Assembly (NCBI GenBank): GCA_031398695.1
Contig: JANNNU010000092.1
Location: 1 to 27,906, forward strand
DNA: 27,906 bases
DNA from: JAIYDJ01 sp031398695
GTDB lineage: Bacteria; Pseudomonadota; Alphaproteobacteria; Rhodobacterales; Rhodobacteraceae
Direction: 5' to 3'
This document shows positions 8,487 through 15,132 of the stretch, piece after piece. A program made the position numbers and the translations under genes. The notes beneath the pieces were generated by a model, which saw only the letters and a list, made by a program, of their open reading frames with translations, was not told where the DNA came from and did not search any database. How positions within the stretch are numbered: the first letter of the stretch is position 1; every line of letters starts with the position of its first letter.

Positions 8487-8933
8487 TCATGCATCGCCCT
8501 CGAGCCTGACGCGCAATTCGCGCAAGACCGGCAGCAACGCCCGCACGCGGTCGGCCCCGAGTGCGGCCACCACGTCAGCGATCACGGGCGTCACCACCTG
8601 CACCGCCGCATCGCGCGCGGCCCGCCCTGCGGGGCTGATCGCCACGAACTTTTGCCGGGCATCGTTCCAGTCCGGGCGGATGTGGATGTGCCCGGCCCAT
8701 TCCAGCCGCGCCAGCGTGTTGGTCATCGCCCCGCGCGTGACGTGAAACGACCGTGCCAGCTGCGCCGGGGTGCGTTCGTCGTTGCTGCGGGCCAGGTGGT
8801 TCAGCACCGAGAAATGCGACAACTGCATGCCTTTGGGCAGCGCCTTGGAAATCCGGTTGCGCGCCAGCTGGTCGGCCATGAAGAGCTCGCCAAACAGGGC
8901 CACGGCGGTGTCGTCATTCCGCTCGGTTGGCAT
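8487..8933 (-). CDS. MarR family transcriptional regulator
   Basis: Dimeric winged-helix DNA-binding regulator, 148 residues. The helix-turn-helix lies at about 55-80 (TPAQLARSFHVTRGAMTNTLARLE) and the wing and following helix at about 81-105 (GHIHIRPDWNDARQKFVAISPAG), both typical of MarR. It contains no cysteine, so an OhrR-like thiol switch is excluded. The ATG shares one base with the stop codon of the amidase gene (TGATG), indicating translational coupling as the last gene of a comF-grxC-amidase-marR unit. A start further upstream would only extend it antisense-like into low-complexity Arg-rich sequence. Ligand and targets are unknown; regulation of its own operon is an inference from position. 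Confidence 0.9.
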   Translation of the reverse strand: MPTERNDDTAVALFGELFMADQLARNRISKALPKGMQLSHFSVLNHLARSNDERTPAQLARSFHVTRGAMTNTLARLEWAGHIHIRPDWNDARQKFVAISPAGRAARDAAVQVVTPVIADVVAALGADRVRALLPVLRELRVRLEGDA

Positions 8934-9769
8934 CACGGGCCGGTAAAGTCGCGGTCGTGGGTCAGGCTGGGCACGCGGGCACTGGCGCGCGATACCGCGT
9001 CGAGGTCGATTTCGGCAAAGGTCACGCCGGGGTCGGTCCCGGCGTCGGCGATGACCTCGCCCCACGGGGCGATGGCCAGCGAATGGCCGTGCGTCTTGCG
9101 GCCCTTGCCGCCGGTCAGTGTTTCGGGGTGAAAGCCGGTCTGCGCGGGGGCGAGGATGAAACAGCCGGTTTCGATGGCCCGCGCCCGCAGCAGGGTTTCC
9201 CAGTGCGCCTGCCCGGTGATGTGGTTGAACGCCGCCGGAACGGTGATGATCTGCGCGCCCGCCTGTGCCAAGCGGCGGTAGAGCTGCGCAAAGCGGACGT
9301 CGTAGCAGACGGTCATCCCGATCTTGCCCAGGGCAGTGTCGGCCAGCACCGCCGCAGGACCGGGGCGATAGGCGGATGATTCGCGGTAAACTTCGGTCTC
9401 CGACACGTTCACGTCGAACATGTGGATCTTGTCATAGGTCGCGACGATCGTCCCATCCGGGCCGATCAGCACGCTGCGGTTGGCAAAACGGCCGTCGGGG
9501 TCGTCGGTTTTCAGGCCGAGCGAGCCGATCAGCAGCCAGATGCCCGCCGCCTGCGCCTCGGCCCGCAGGGCGGCGAGGGTGGGGTCCGTGGCCTGCGGGT
9601 GCAGGATGCTGCGCTGATGGTCGCGGTTCGACGACAGCAGGTTGGTGCATTCCGGCGTCAGCACGAACTGCGCGCCCCCGGCCGCCGCGGCGCGGACCAG
9701 CGTTACGGTCTCCGCCAGATTGGCGGCGGGATCATCGCTGACGGTCAGTTGCACCAGACCTGCGCGCAT
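8933..9769 (-). CDS. Carbon-nitrogen hydrolase, Nit1-like (deaminated glutathione amidase type)
   Basis: Cytoplasmic amidase of the nitrilase superfamily, 278 residues. The catalytic triad is visible: Glu40 in LTPECTN, Lys114 in TYDKIHMFDV and Cys155 in GMTVCYDVRF. The YDKIHMFDV and SETEVYRESS blocks resemble the Nit1/NitFhit and YbeM group, which hydrolyses deaminated glutathione, a side product of transaminases. The gene directly abuts grxC (TAGATG) and overlaps marR, so the three are almost certainly co-transcribed. Its place next to a glutathione-dependent enzyme supports a glutathione-related repair function, but the substrate is inferred from family and context only; omega-amidase activity is the main alternative. 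Confidence 0.9.
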   Translation of the reverse strand: MRAGLVQLTVSDDPAANLAETVTLVRAAAAGGAQFVLTPECTNLLSSNRDHQRSILHPQATDPTLAALRAEAQAAGIWLLIGSLGLKTDDPDGRFANRSVLIGPDGTIVATYDKIHMFDVNVSETEVYRESSAYRPGPAAVLADTALGKIGMTVCYDVRFAQLYRRLAQAGAQIITVPAAFNHITGQAHWETLLRARAIETGCFILAPAQTGFHPETLTGGKGRKTHGHSLAIAPWGEVIADAGTDPGVTFAEIDLDAVSRASARVPSLTHDRDFTGP

Positions 9770-10027
9770 CTATTCGGCCAGCATCATGTCGAGCCGACGC
9801 GCCTCGTCGAGGTCATGCAGGTCGTCGCTGCCGCCCACATGGGTACCGGCGATGAAGATCTGCGGCACGGATGTGCGCCCGCCTGCGCGTTTGGTCATCG
9901 CGGCGCGCAGGGCGGGGTCGCGCGACACGTCGATTTCGGTGAACGCCACGCCCTTTTTCGTCAACAGACGTTTGGCGGCGTGGCAGTAGGGGCAGACCGG
10001 GGTGGTGTAGATCTCGACGGGTTTCAT
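9770..10027 (-). CDS. grxC: Glutaredoxin 3
   Basis: Small dithiol glutaredoxin, 85 residues, reducing protein disulfides and mixed glutathione disulfides with glutathione as electron donor. The active site CPYC lies at residues 12-15, the cis-Pro loop TSVPQIF at about 53-59 and the glutathione-binding GGSDDL at 65-70, all in the usual GrxC positions. AAGGA precedes the ATG by about nine bases. The stop codon directly precedes the amidase ATG. It follows comF after 37 bp in the same direction. Confidence 0.95.
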   Translation of the reverse strand: MKPVEIYTTPVCPYCHAAKRLLTKKGVAFTEIDVSRDPALRAAMTKRAGGRTSVPQIFIAGTHVGGSDDLHDLDEARRLDMMLAE

Positions 10028-10064
10028 GGGGCAAATCCTTGGACACTGAAACAGCTAACAGGAT

Positions 10065-10787
10065 TTAGGCGTCCTTCGCAACGCGGGCCATGACCAGAAC
10101 CGAAACCCCGACTGCGCCGGCTGCAACGCAGGCCTCGGCGCAGGCGGCGAGCGTGGCGCCCGAGGTCATGACGTCATCCACCAGCAGCACATGCCGCCCC
10201 TCGGCGCGGTGGGTGCGGCGGCGGTGCACCACGACGGCATTCGCCATGTTGGCAAAGCGGCCGTCGCGGGTTCGGCCGTCCTGATTGCCGGTGGACCGGG
10301 GGCGCACCAGCAGGTCGGGGCAATGGTCGAGCCCCGCCAGACGCGCGACCCCTGCCGACAGCAGGGCCGACTGGTTGTAGCGCCGCTTGATCAGCCGCAG
10401 CCAGTGCAGCGGCACCGGCGCCACCAGCATGCCGGGCAGCAGGATGGGCTGCGCGGCGCGGTGCATCCATTGCGCGGCGGGGCGCGCCAGGTCCAGCCGG
10501 TCGCCGTGCTTGAGAGCCAGCACCATCTGCCGGGCGGTGTCGGCATAAAGCATGGCTGCGCGGCCCCTGCTCCACGGTCGAGCGACGGTCAGGCAATCAT
10601 CGCAGTGCACCGCGTGGCCGTCATCGCTGCCCGGCAGCGGCATGCCGCACAGATCGCACACCAGCCCTGCGATGAACGGCGTGTCGCGCCAGCACGACCC
10701 GCACAGCCCGAAGTCCGAGGCCACCAGCGCGCCGCAGGTCAGGCATTGCGGCGGGTAGATCAGGTGGAGGGCGGCTTGCAATCCCAC
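10065..10787 (-). CDS. ComF family protein (zinc ribbon plus phosphoribosyltransferase)
   Basis: ComF-like protein of 240 residues, relatives of which support DNA uptake in competent bacteria; outside that setting its role is uncertain. Four Cys pairs, C15/C18, C29/C32, C44/C47 and C62/C65, form the double zinc-ribbon N-terminus. The central block PVPLHWLRLIKRRYNQS (125-141) and the PRPP-binding motif LLVDDVMTSGAT (201-212) identify the phosphoribosyltransferase-like domain. The start is GTG at 10787 with AGGAG upstream. It is divergent from the methyltransferase-like gene with only 22 bp between start codons, so at least one promoter must lie inside a neighbouring coding region. It probably leads the operon with grxC, the amidase and marR. 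Confidence 0.92.
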   Translation of the reverse strand: MGLQAALHLIYPPQCLTCGALVASDFGLCGSCWRDTPFIAGLVCDLCGMPLPGSDDGHAVHCDDCLTVARPWSRGRAAMLYADTARQMVLALKHGDRLDLARPAAQWMHRAAQPILLPGMLVAPVPLHWLRLIKRRYNQSALLSAGVARLAGLDHCPDLLVRPRSTGNQDGRTRDGRFANMANAVVVHRRRTHRAEGRHVLLVDDVMTSGATLAACAEACVAAGAVGVSVLVMARVAKDA

Positions 10788-10809
10788 GGGTGGCTCCTAT
10801 CCTTGGGCG

Positions 10810-11628
10810 ATGCAGACACCGCCGATCCTGACCGACCTTGCCGCCTTGCATCGTAACCGCGCCCGCGCCCGCGATCCGTTCTTGCACGCCGAAGCGGTCG
10901 CCGATGTTCAGGAAAGGCTCAGTGAGGTTAATAAAGCGTTTACCGCACCCGCCGTGGTGACCGCTTTTGCCGGGCCCTGGCAGAATGTCCTTCCCGGCGT
11001 GCGGATCGTGGCCGAAGCCGAGGTGCTCGACCTCGTGCCGGGCGGTCATGATCTGGTCATCCATGCGCTGGGGCTGCATTGGGCCAACGATCCGGTCGGG
11101 CAATTGGTGCAGTGCCGCCGCTCGCTGCGCCCCGACGGATTGCTGCTGGCGTTGCTGTTCGGCGGGCAGACGCTGCACGAGTTGCGCGCAGCGCTGGCGC
11201 AGGCCGAGTCCGAGTTGACGGGCGGTCTATCGCCGCGCGTGCTGCCGATGGGCGAAATCCGCGATCTCGGGGCGCTGGTGCAGCGCGCGGGGCTGGCCTT
11301 GCCGGTAGCGGACGGGTTTGCGCGCCGGGTTATGTATCGCGACATCGTTCACCTGATGCACGATCTGCGGGCGATGGGCGAAGGCAACGCGCTGGCGGCT
11401 CGCCTGCGCAGACCCACGGGGCGGGCGGTCTTTGCGCGGGCAGGGCAGATCTATCGCGAAAGCTGGGGGGCGGGCGACCGCATCCCCGCGACCTTCGAAA
11501 TCATCACCCTGACCGGTTGGGCGCCGCACGACAGCCAGCAACAGCCCCTGCGCCCCGGATCGGCGCAAACGCTGCTGGCCGACGCTCTGAACGCCGCTGT
11601 TGCCCCGCGCGACATTGCGGGCAGTTGA
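10810..11628 (+). CDS. BioC/NDUFAF5-like methyltransferase-fold protein lacking motif I
   Basis: 272 residues resembling the class I methyltransferase group that includes BioC and mitochondrial complex I assembly factor NDUFAF5. Recognisable parts are the N-terminal RNRARARDPFLHAEAVADVQERL (residues 15-37, the family's leading helix), DLVIHALGLHWANDPVGQL (about 79-97) and CRRSLRPDGLLLALLFGGQTLHELR (about 101-125). The glycine-rich SAM-binding loop (motif I), expected around residues 45-70, is not there: that stretch reads AFAGPWQNVLPGVRIVAEAEVLDL. The protein may therefore not bind SAM in the usual way. It is divergent from comF and followed after 54 bp by hemH in the same direction. Exact role unknown; respiratory complex assembly or hydroxylation is only a homology-based suggestion. 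Confidence 0.82.
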   Translation: MQTPPILTDLAALHRNRARARDPFLHAEAVADVQERLSEVNKAFTAPAVVTAFAGPWQNVLPGVRIVAEAEVLDLVPGGHDLVIHALGLHWANDPVGQLVQCRRSLRPDGLLLALLFGGQTLHELRAALAQAESELTGGLSPRVLPMGEIRDLGALVQRAGLALPVADGFARRVMYRDIVHLMHDLRAMGEGNALAARLRRPTGRAVFARAGQIYRESWGAGDRIPATFEIITLTGWAPHDSQQQPLRPGSAQTLLADALNAAVAPRDIAGS

Positions 11629-11682
11629 CCCCGGGGCGGAATCCCTTATCTCCGCCTGATCCACTTCAGAAAGACCAAGCCC

Positions 11683-12759
11683 ATGCTTGACTCGACCTCA
11701 TCTACGATCGTGACCGCGGGGACGGCGCGGTTGGCCCATGCCCCCGCCACCCATCCCCCGGTCAAGAAGGCCAAGATCGGCGTGTTGCTGGCCAACCTCG
11801 GCACGCCGGACAACCACGACTACTGGTCGATGCGGCGGTATCTGAACGAGTTTCTGTCCGACAAGCGGGTGGTCGATTATCCGTCGTGGAAATGGCAGCC
11901 GCTGTTGCAGCTGATCATCCTGACCAAGCGGCCGTTCACCAGCGGGGCGAACTACAAGTTGATCTGGAACACCGAAAAGAACGAAAGCCCGCTGCTGACG
12001 ATAACCCGCGACCAGACCGAGGCGATCGCGGCGCAGATCGCGGCCCAGCACGGCGACACCGTGATGGTCGATTTCTGCATGCGCTATGGCAACCCGTCAA
12101 CGCAGTCTAAAGTGCAGGCGATGGTCGAGGCGGGCTGCGAGAAGATCCTGTTTTTCCCGCTGTATCCGCACTATGCGGGGGCCACCTCGGCCACCGCCAA
12201 CGACGCGTTCTTTCGCGCGCTGATGCTGGAAAAACGCCAGCCCGCCGCGCGGACGGTCCCGGAATACTTTGAGCATCCGGCCTATATCGACGCGCTGGCC
12301 CAATCGGTGGAGCGGGCCTATGCCGCGCTGGACCATCGGCCCGACGTGCTGGTCGCAAGCTATCACGGGATGCCGAAGCGGTATCTGATGTCGGGCGACC
12401 CCTATCACTGCCAGTGTGCCAAGACTTCGCGACTGCTGCGCGAACGGTTGGGCTGGGACAAGGGCACGATCGACACCACGTTCCAGTCGGTGTTCGGGCC
12501 CGAGGAATGGCTGAAGCCCTATACGGTCGAGCATGTCGCCGATCTGGCCCGCGCCGGCAAAAAGCGCATCGCCGTGATGGCACCGGCGTTTTCGGCCGAC
12601 TGCATCGAGACGCTGGAAGAGATCAACGGCGAGATTCGCGAGGCGTTCGAGCACGCCGGGGGCGAGGTGTTCACCTACATTCCCTGCCTGAACGACGATC
12701 CGGCCCATGTCACGGCGCTGGCGCAGATCATCGGCGAGAATTTGGCGGGTTGGGTCTAG
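11683..12759 (+). CDS. hemH: Ferrochelatase
   Basis: Inserts ferrous iron into protoporphyrin IX in the last step of haem synthesis. The product has 358 residues. VLLANLGTPD at 34-43 is the family's N-terminal hallmark. The catalytic His228 lies in SYHGMP, and Glu309 in the DCIETLEEI block (306-314). Pyrrole-side residues sit in MRYGNPS and FPLYPHYAGATSA (158-170). The first 30 residues are a loose extension rich in Ser, Thr, Ala and His; internal starts are possible, as no strong Shine-Dalgarno precedes the ATG. C243 and C245 (YHCQCAK), with C132 and C152, could matter for an internal Fe-S cluster as reported for some bacterial ferrochelatases; this is not proven here. It ends at a strong terminator. 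Confidence 0.96.
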   Translation: MLDSTSSTIVTAGTARLAHAPATHPPVKKAKIGVLLANLGTPDNHDYWSMRRYLNEFLSDKRVVDYPSWKWQPLLQLIILTKRPFTSGANYKLIWNTEKNESPLLTITRDQTEAIAAQIAAQHGDTVMVDFCMRYGNPSTQSKVQAMVEAGCEKILFFPLYPHYAGATSATANDAFFRALMLEKRQPAARTVPEYFEHPAYIDALAQSVERAYAALDHRPDVLVASYHGMPKRYLMSGDPYHCQCAKTSRLLRERLGWDKGTIDTTFQSVFGPEEWLKPYTVEHVADLARAGKKRIAVMAPAFSADCIETLEEINGEIREAFEHAGGEVFTYIPCLNDDPAHVTALAQIIGENLAGWV

Positions 12760-12814
12760 CGGCATCGCCGCAAGGCGTCATGGGCGACCTCGAACCGCAC
12801 CCCCCTAAAATGCA

Positions 12815-12844
12815 AAAAGACGGCAGATCGCTCTGCCGTCTTTT
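12815..12844. terminator. Strong bidirectional intrinsic terminator
   Basis: A 13-bp perfect stem (12815-12827 pairing with 12832-12844) closes on a TCGC tetraloop. It has an A-run on the left and a T-run on the right, so it works as a rho-independent terminator in both directions. It serves hemH on the plus strand and the 60-aa peptide gene on the minus strand, whose stop codon is only 17 bp away. Confidence 0.93.
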
Positions 12845-12860
12845 CGTAAAGAGGCAAAGC

Positions 12861-13043
12861 TTAGTCGGACGAAGCGACAGCCGCGATCACCAGCAGCAGC
12901 AGCAACGGAACAACGATGCCACCAGCCGACGACGAGGTCTGAGCTGCGACAACGGTTTCTTCCATGACGGGTTCAGCAACGCCACCGGCGAATGCGGTCG
13001 AAGCGGCAACCGACAGAACGGCTGCGAGCGCAAGTTTCTTCAT
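12861..13043 (-). CDS. 60-aa exported/membrane peptide, function unknown
   Basis: A small protein of 60 residues. It begins with a clear signal peptide (MKKLALAAVLSVAASTAFAG, likely cleaved after AFA) and carries a short Glu-rich and Ser-rich linker (21-42). It ends with a strongly hydrophobic helix, IVVPLLLLLVIAAVA (43-57), followed by SSD. After cleavage about 41 residues would remain, nearly half of them membrane-spanning. The ATG is preceded by GGAGG at ideal spacing, and the gene has its own strong terminator shared with hemH, so it looks like a well-expressed independent transcript. I do not recognise a characterised family. Roles as a small membrane-protein partner or envelope peptide are open; position beside hemH does not prove a link to haem. 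Confidence 0.82.
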   Translation of the reverse strand: MKKLALAAVLSVAASTAFAGGVAEPVMEETVVAAQTSSSAGGIVVPLLLLLVIAAVASSD

Positions 13044-13099
13044 AGTTAACCTCCAGTTATTGCATACCGACGAGTTTCGCAGAGGCGACGGCATGCACC

Positions 13100-13123
13100 C
13101 AAGACTATTTCTCGTAAGTCTTG
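13100..13123. repeat. Inverted repeat in the leader/promoter gap of the 60-aa gene
   Basis: CAAGACT (13100-13106) and AGTCTTG (13117-13123) form a perfect 7-bp inverted repeat with a 10-base spacer. It lies about 60 bp upstream of the 60-aa gene within the 149-bp gap 13044-13192. TTGCATA also occurs twice in this gap (13060 and 13121). On the minus strand a TTGACA box occurs near 13163-13158 but has no good -10 partner at standard spacing. The repeat could be an operator or a leader hairpin. Confidence 0.35.
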
Positions 13124-13192
13124 CATAACCAGTCTGACCGGCAAATTGCAACGTGGTGTCAAAGCCCGTCACGCAGCGACGCGGCCGTGTCG

Positions 13193-13786
13193 TCAAATTA
13201 GCAACACCTGTGTGCCGACCTGGGCATAGCCATACAATTCGAGAATGTGTTCGTTGTAGAGGCCGACGCAACCGCTGGAAGACCGGCGGCCGATCTTGCG
13301 GGTGTCGTGGGTGCCGTGGATGCGGTAGTATGTCCACGACAGGTAGAGCGCACGAATGCCCAACGGATTTTCGGGCGAACCACCGGGCACTTCGTCTGGC
13401 CATTCGGGGTGACGCTCTTTCATCGACGCGGTCGGGCGCCAGGTCGGATTTTCGACCTTCTGCACCACTTCGGTGCGGCCCTTGCGCGTCAGGTCTTCGG
13501 TCAGCGGCACGGAGGTGGGATACAGCCGGTAGACCGACTGGTCTTCGGACCAGAAATGCAAGGCACGCGAGGTGATGTCACACAGAATCGCACCGTTGGC
13601 AGTGTTTTCGAAGTAGTCGCGCCAATCCAGCATCCGGAAGCTGGAGAAGTTGTTGCGCACCGGCGGCTCGAATTCGGTGCTGCCTTCCTGCGCCAGGACG
13701 CCCGAGGCGGGCAGAAGAACTGCCGAGGCGGCTCCGGCGGCCAGAAAGGCGCGGCGGCCCATGTGCGACGTGTCGTCGGCGTTCAT
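13193..13786 (-). CDS. Tat-exported L,D-transpeptidase (YkuD domain)
   Basis: Periplasmic peptidoglycan enzyme of the YkuD family, 197 residues, forming 3-3 crosslinks or attaching proteins to peptidoglycan. The N-terminus has a twin-arginine signal, GRRAFLAAGAASAVLLPASGVLAQ at 10-33. The catalytic region has IHGTH (156-160) and SSSGCVGLYNEH (169-180) with nucleophile Cys173. The residue after Cys-Val is Gly, where most YkuD enzymes have Arg (GC[IV]R); this is a notable variation at the active site. The central YRLYPTSVPL, PTWRPTASM and NPLGIRALYLSWTYYRIHGT blocks fit the alphaproteobacterial branch. The ATG at 13786 has GGAG upstream. It is divergent from the CAP lipoprotein gene across 197 bp and is preceded on its 3' side by a gap leading to the 60-aa gene. 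Confidence 0.92.
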   Translation of the reverse strand: MNADDTSHMGRRAFLAAGAASAVLLPASGVLAQEGSTEFEPPVRNNFSSFRMLDWRDYFENTANGAILCDITSRALHFWSEDQSVYRLYPTSVPLTEDLTRKGRTEVVQKVENPTWRPTASMKERHPEWPDEVPGGSPENPLGIRALYLSWTYYRIHGTHDTRKIGRRSSSGCVGLYNEHILELYGYAQVGTQVLLI

Positions 13787-13983
13787 TCGCTGATCTCCGT
13801 TGGTGTCTTTGGCCCAATCGAATACCCCGTTGCGCCGTCCGCCGCAAATCAAAGGCGCGTCAGTAAGCGGAGCCTTGCAGAAACCGCGCTTGTTCCCTGC
13901 GGGGCCTTGGATTAGCGGCGGGCGTTGGATAAGAGACGGAGCTTGGGCAGGCGGTCGAGACGCCCGGTGCAGGTGGGTTTGCA

Positions 13984-14493
13984 ATGAACAGACGGACGGT
14001 TTTGCTATTGGGCGGGGTTGCGGCCCTTGCGGCCTGCGCGTCACAGGCACCGCAACTGGGCACGGATGGTCAACCGTTGCCGGGGCTTTACACCATCAAG
14101 CCCGAGATGCAGGCGCAGATCTCGTTCCGGTTGCTTGATTCGGTCAATGCGTTGCGCACGGCCAAAGGCGCGCAGCCGCTGACGTATGATGCGGCGCTGA
14201 ACGCAGCGGCGGCCACCCATTCGCGCGACATGTCGGTTCAGAACCGGCCCTGGCATTTCGGGTCGGATGGATCGTCGCCGCTGCAGCGCGTGCAGCGGGT
14301 CGGCTACACCGGGCGGTTGATGGGCGAGCTGATTTCCGAGACCTATCAGACCGAGCTGGAAACCTTGTCGGCCTGGATGAGCCAGACCGATACCCGCGAC
14401 GTGATCCTCGACCCTAACGCGCGGCAGCTGGGCTTTGCCTGGTTCCAGGAGCCGCAGGGCAAGATCTGGTGGACGCTGATCACCGGCGGCTGA
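13984..14493 (+). CDS. CAP-domain (SCP/PR1-like) lipoprotein
   Basis: Exported lipoprotein of 169 residues with a CAP (cysteine-rich secretory/PR-1) domain. The signal peptide ends in a lipobox, LAAC, with lipidated Cys18. CAP marks are LLDSVNALRTAKGAQPLTYDAALNAAA (about 50-76), THSRDMSVQNRPWHFGSDG (78-96) with His79 and His91, and GYTGRLMGELISE (107-119) with Glu115, the residues that usually line the CAP cavity. The second acidic position may lie in ETLSAWMSQ. Bacterial CAP proteins are poorly understood; some act at the cell wall. It sits between two L,D-transpeptidase genes, which favours an envelope role. AGGTGGG precedes the ATG. Confidence 0.88.
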   Translation: MNRRTVLLLGGVAALAACASQAPQLGTDGQPLPGLYTIKPEMQAQISFRLLDSVNALRTAKGAQPLTYDAALNAAAATHSRDMSVQNRPWHFGSDGSSPLQRVQRVGYTGRLMGELISETYQTELETLSAWMSQTDTRDVILDPNARQLGFAWFQEPQGKIWWTLITGG

Positions 14494-14544
14494 GACGCGC
14501 CCGATGATTTTCTCGGCCGATCGGGATCGCCGTCGCAATCGCCG

Positions 14545-15036
14545 TCAGGGAAAGATGTTGATCGGCGTGCCCGGCTTGACCATCGCATAGACCCGCTCGA
14601 TGTCCTTGTCGCTGACCGCGATGCAGCCTGCGGTCCAGTCGCGCTGATGCGGATCCCTGTTGGGCCCGCCGTGAATGAAGATGTCCCCGCCGGGTGGCTT
14701 GCCTTCCGCCTGCGCGAAGGCAAAGTCGGCGACGTTGGGATACGAGATGCCCAGCGACAGGTGATAGTTCGAATTCGGGTTCTGGTGGCTGATGAAATAG
14801 CTGCCTTCGGGCGTCTTGCCGTCGCCTTCGAACTGCTTGTGGCCGACGGGCGCAAACCCCAGCGCGATGTCATAGCTCTTCAGAACCTTGGTGCCGTGCA
14901 GCAGATACATCTTGCGCTGCGACTTGTGCACCTCGACCAGAGTGACGGCCGGACCGTTGTAGGTCTTGAACTTCGAGCCGCACGCCGAAAGCCCAAGCGC
15001 AAGAAGGCAGATTGCCAGAACCCGGACTATCGTCAT
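14545..15036 (-). CDS. Lipoprotein L,D-transpeptidase family protein (YkuD)
   Basis: Second YkuD-type enzyme, 163 residues, predicted lipoprotein: the signal peptide ends in LSAC with Cys19 as the lipidated residue. Catalytic residues are His122 in FIHGGPN and Cys138 in WTAGCIAVSDKDI; as in the neighbouring paralogue the usual Arg after GC[IV] is absent (Ala here). KTPEGSYFISHQNPNSNYHLSLGISYPN (74-101) is typical of the shorter ErfK/YafK-like group. YafK-type (DpaA) enzymes can release the Braun lipoprotein rather than make crosslinks, so hydrolase activity is a real alternative. The start at 15036 gives a good signal peptide; its Shine-Dalgarno (GGGGGC) is weak. It converges on the CAP gene with a 51-bp gap. 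Confidence 0.88.
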   Translation of the reverse strand: MTIVRVLAICLLALGLSACGSKFKTYNGPAVTLVEVHKSQRKMYLLHGTKVLKSYDIALGFAPVGHKQFEGDGKTPEGSYFISHQNPNSNYHLSLGISYPNVADFAFAQAEGKPPGGDIFIHGGPNRDPHQRDWTAGCIAVSDKDIERVYAMVKPGTPINIFP

Positions 15037-15102
15037 CGCCTGCCCCCGTTTCTTTTTCGATTGTGTTACAGAGAAACCGGCGATTTGCCTAGACCGCACA
15101 GG

Positions 15103-15118
15103 CTCACGCAACCGTGAG
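15103..15118. terminator. Small hairpin downstream of the RNA methyltransferase gene
   Basis: CTCACG-caac-CGTGAG forms a perfect 6-bp stem 15 bp beyond the stop of the minus-strand RNA methyltransferase gene. No T-run follows in either direction, so it is a weak or rho-assisted terminator at best. It also lies in the promoter gap of the lipoprotein L,D-transpeptidase gene. Confidence 0.35.
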
Positions 15119-15132
15119 GGTCAGGCGTGACG

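Noticed and set aside
8447..8509. 20-codon frame on the plus strand preceded by AAGGAGG
   Set aside because: Spacing of only three bases, overlaps the MarR gene end on the other strand, peptide unremarkable.
13046..13060. TTAA-N7-TTAT, a one-mismatch CtrA-like site before the 60-aa gene
   Set aside because: It overlaps the ribosome binding site itself (GGAGG), so the match is likely a by-product of that sequence.
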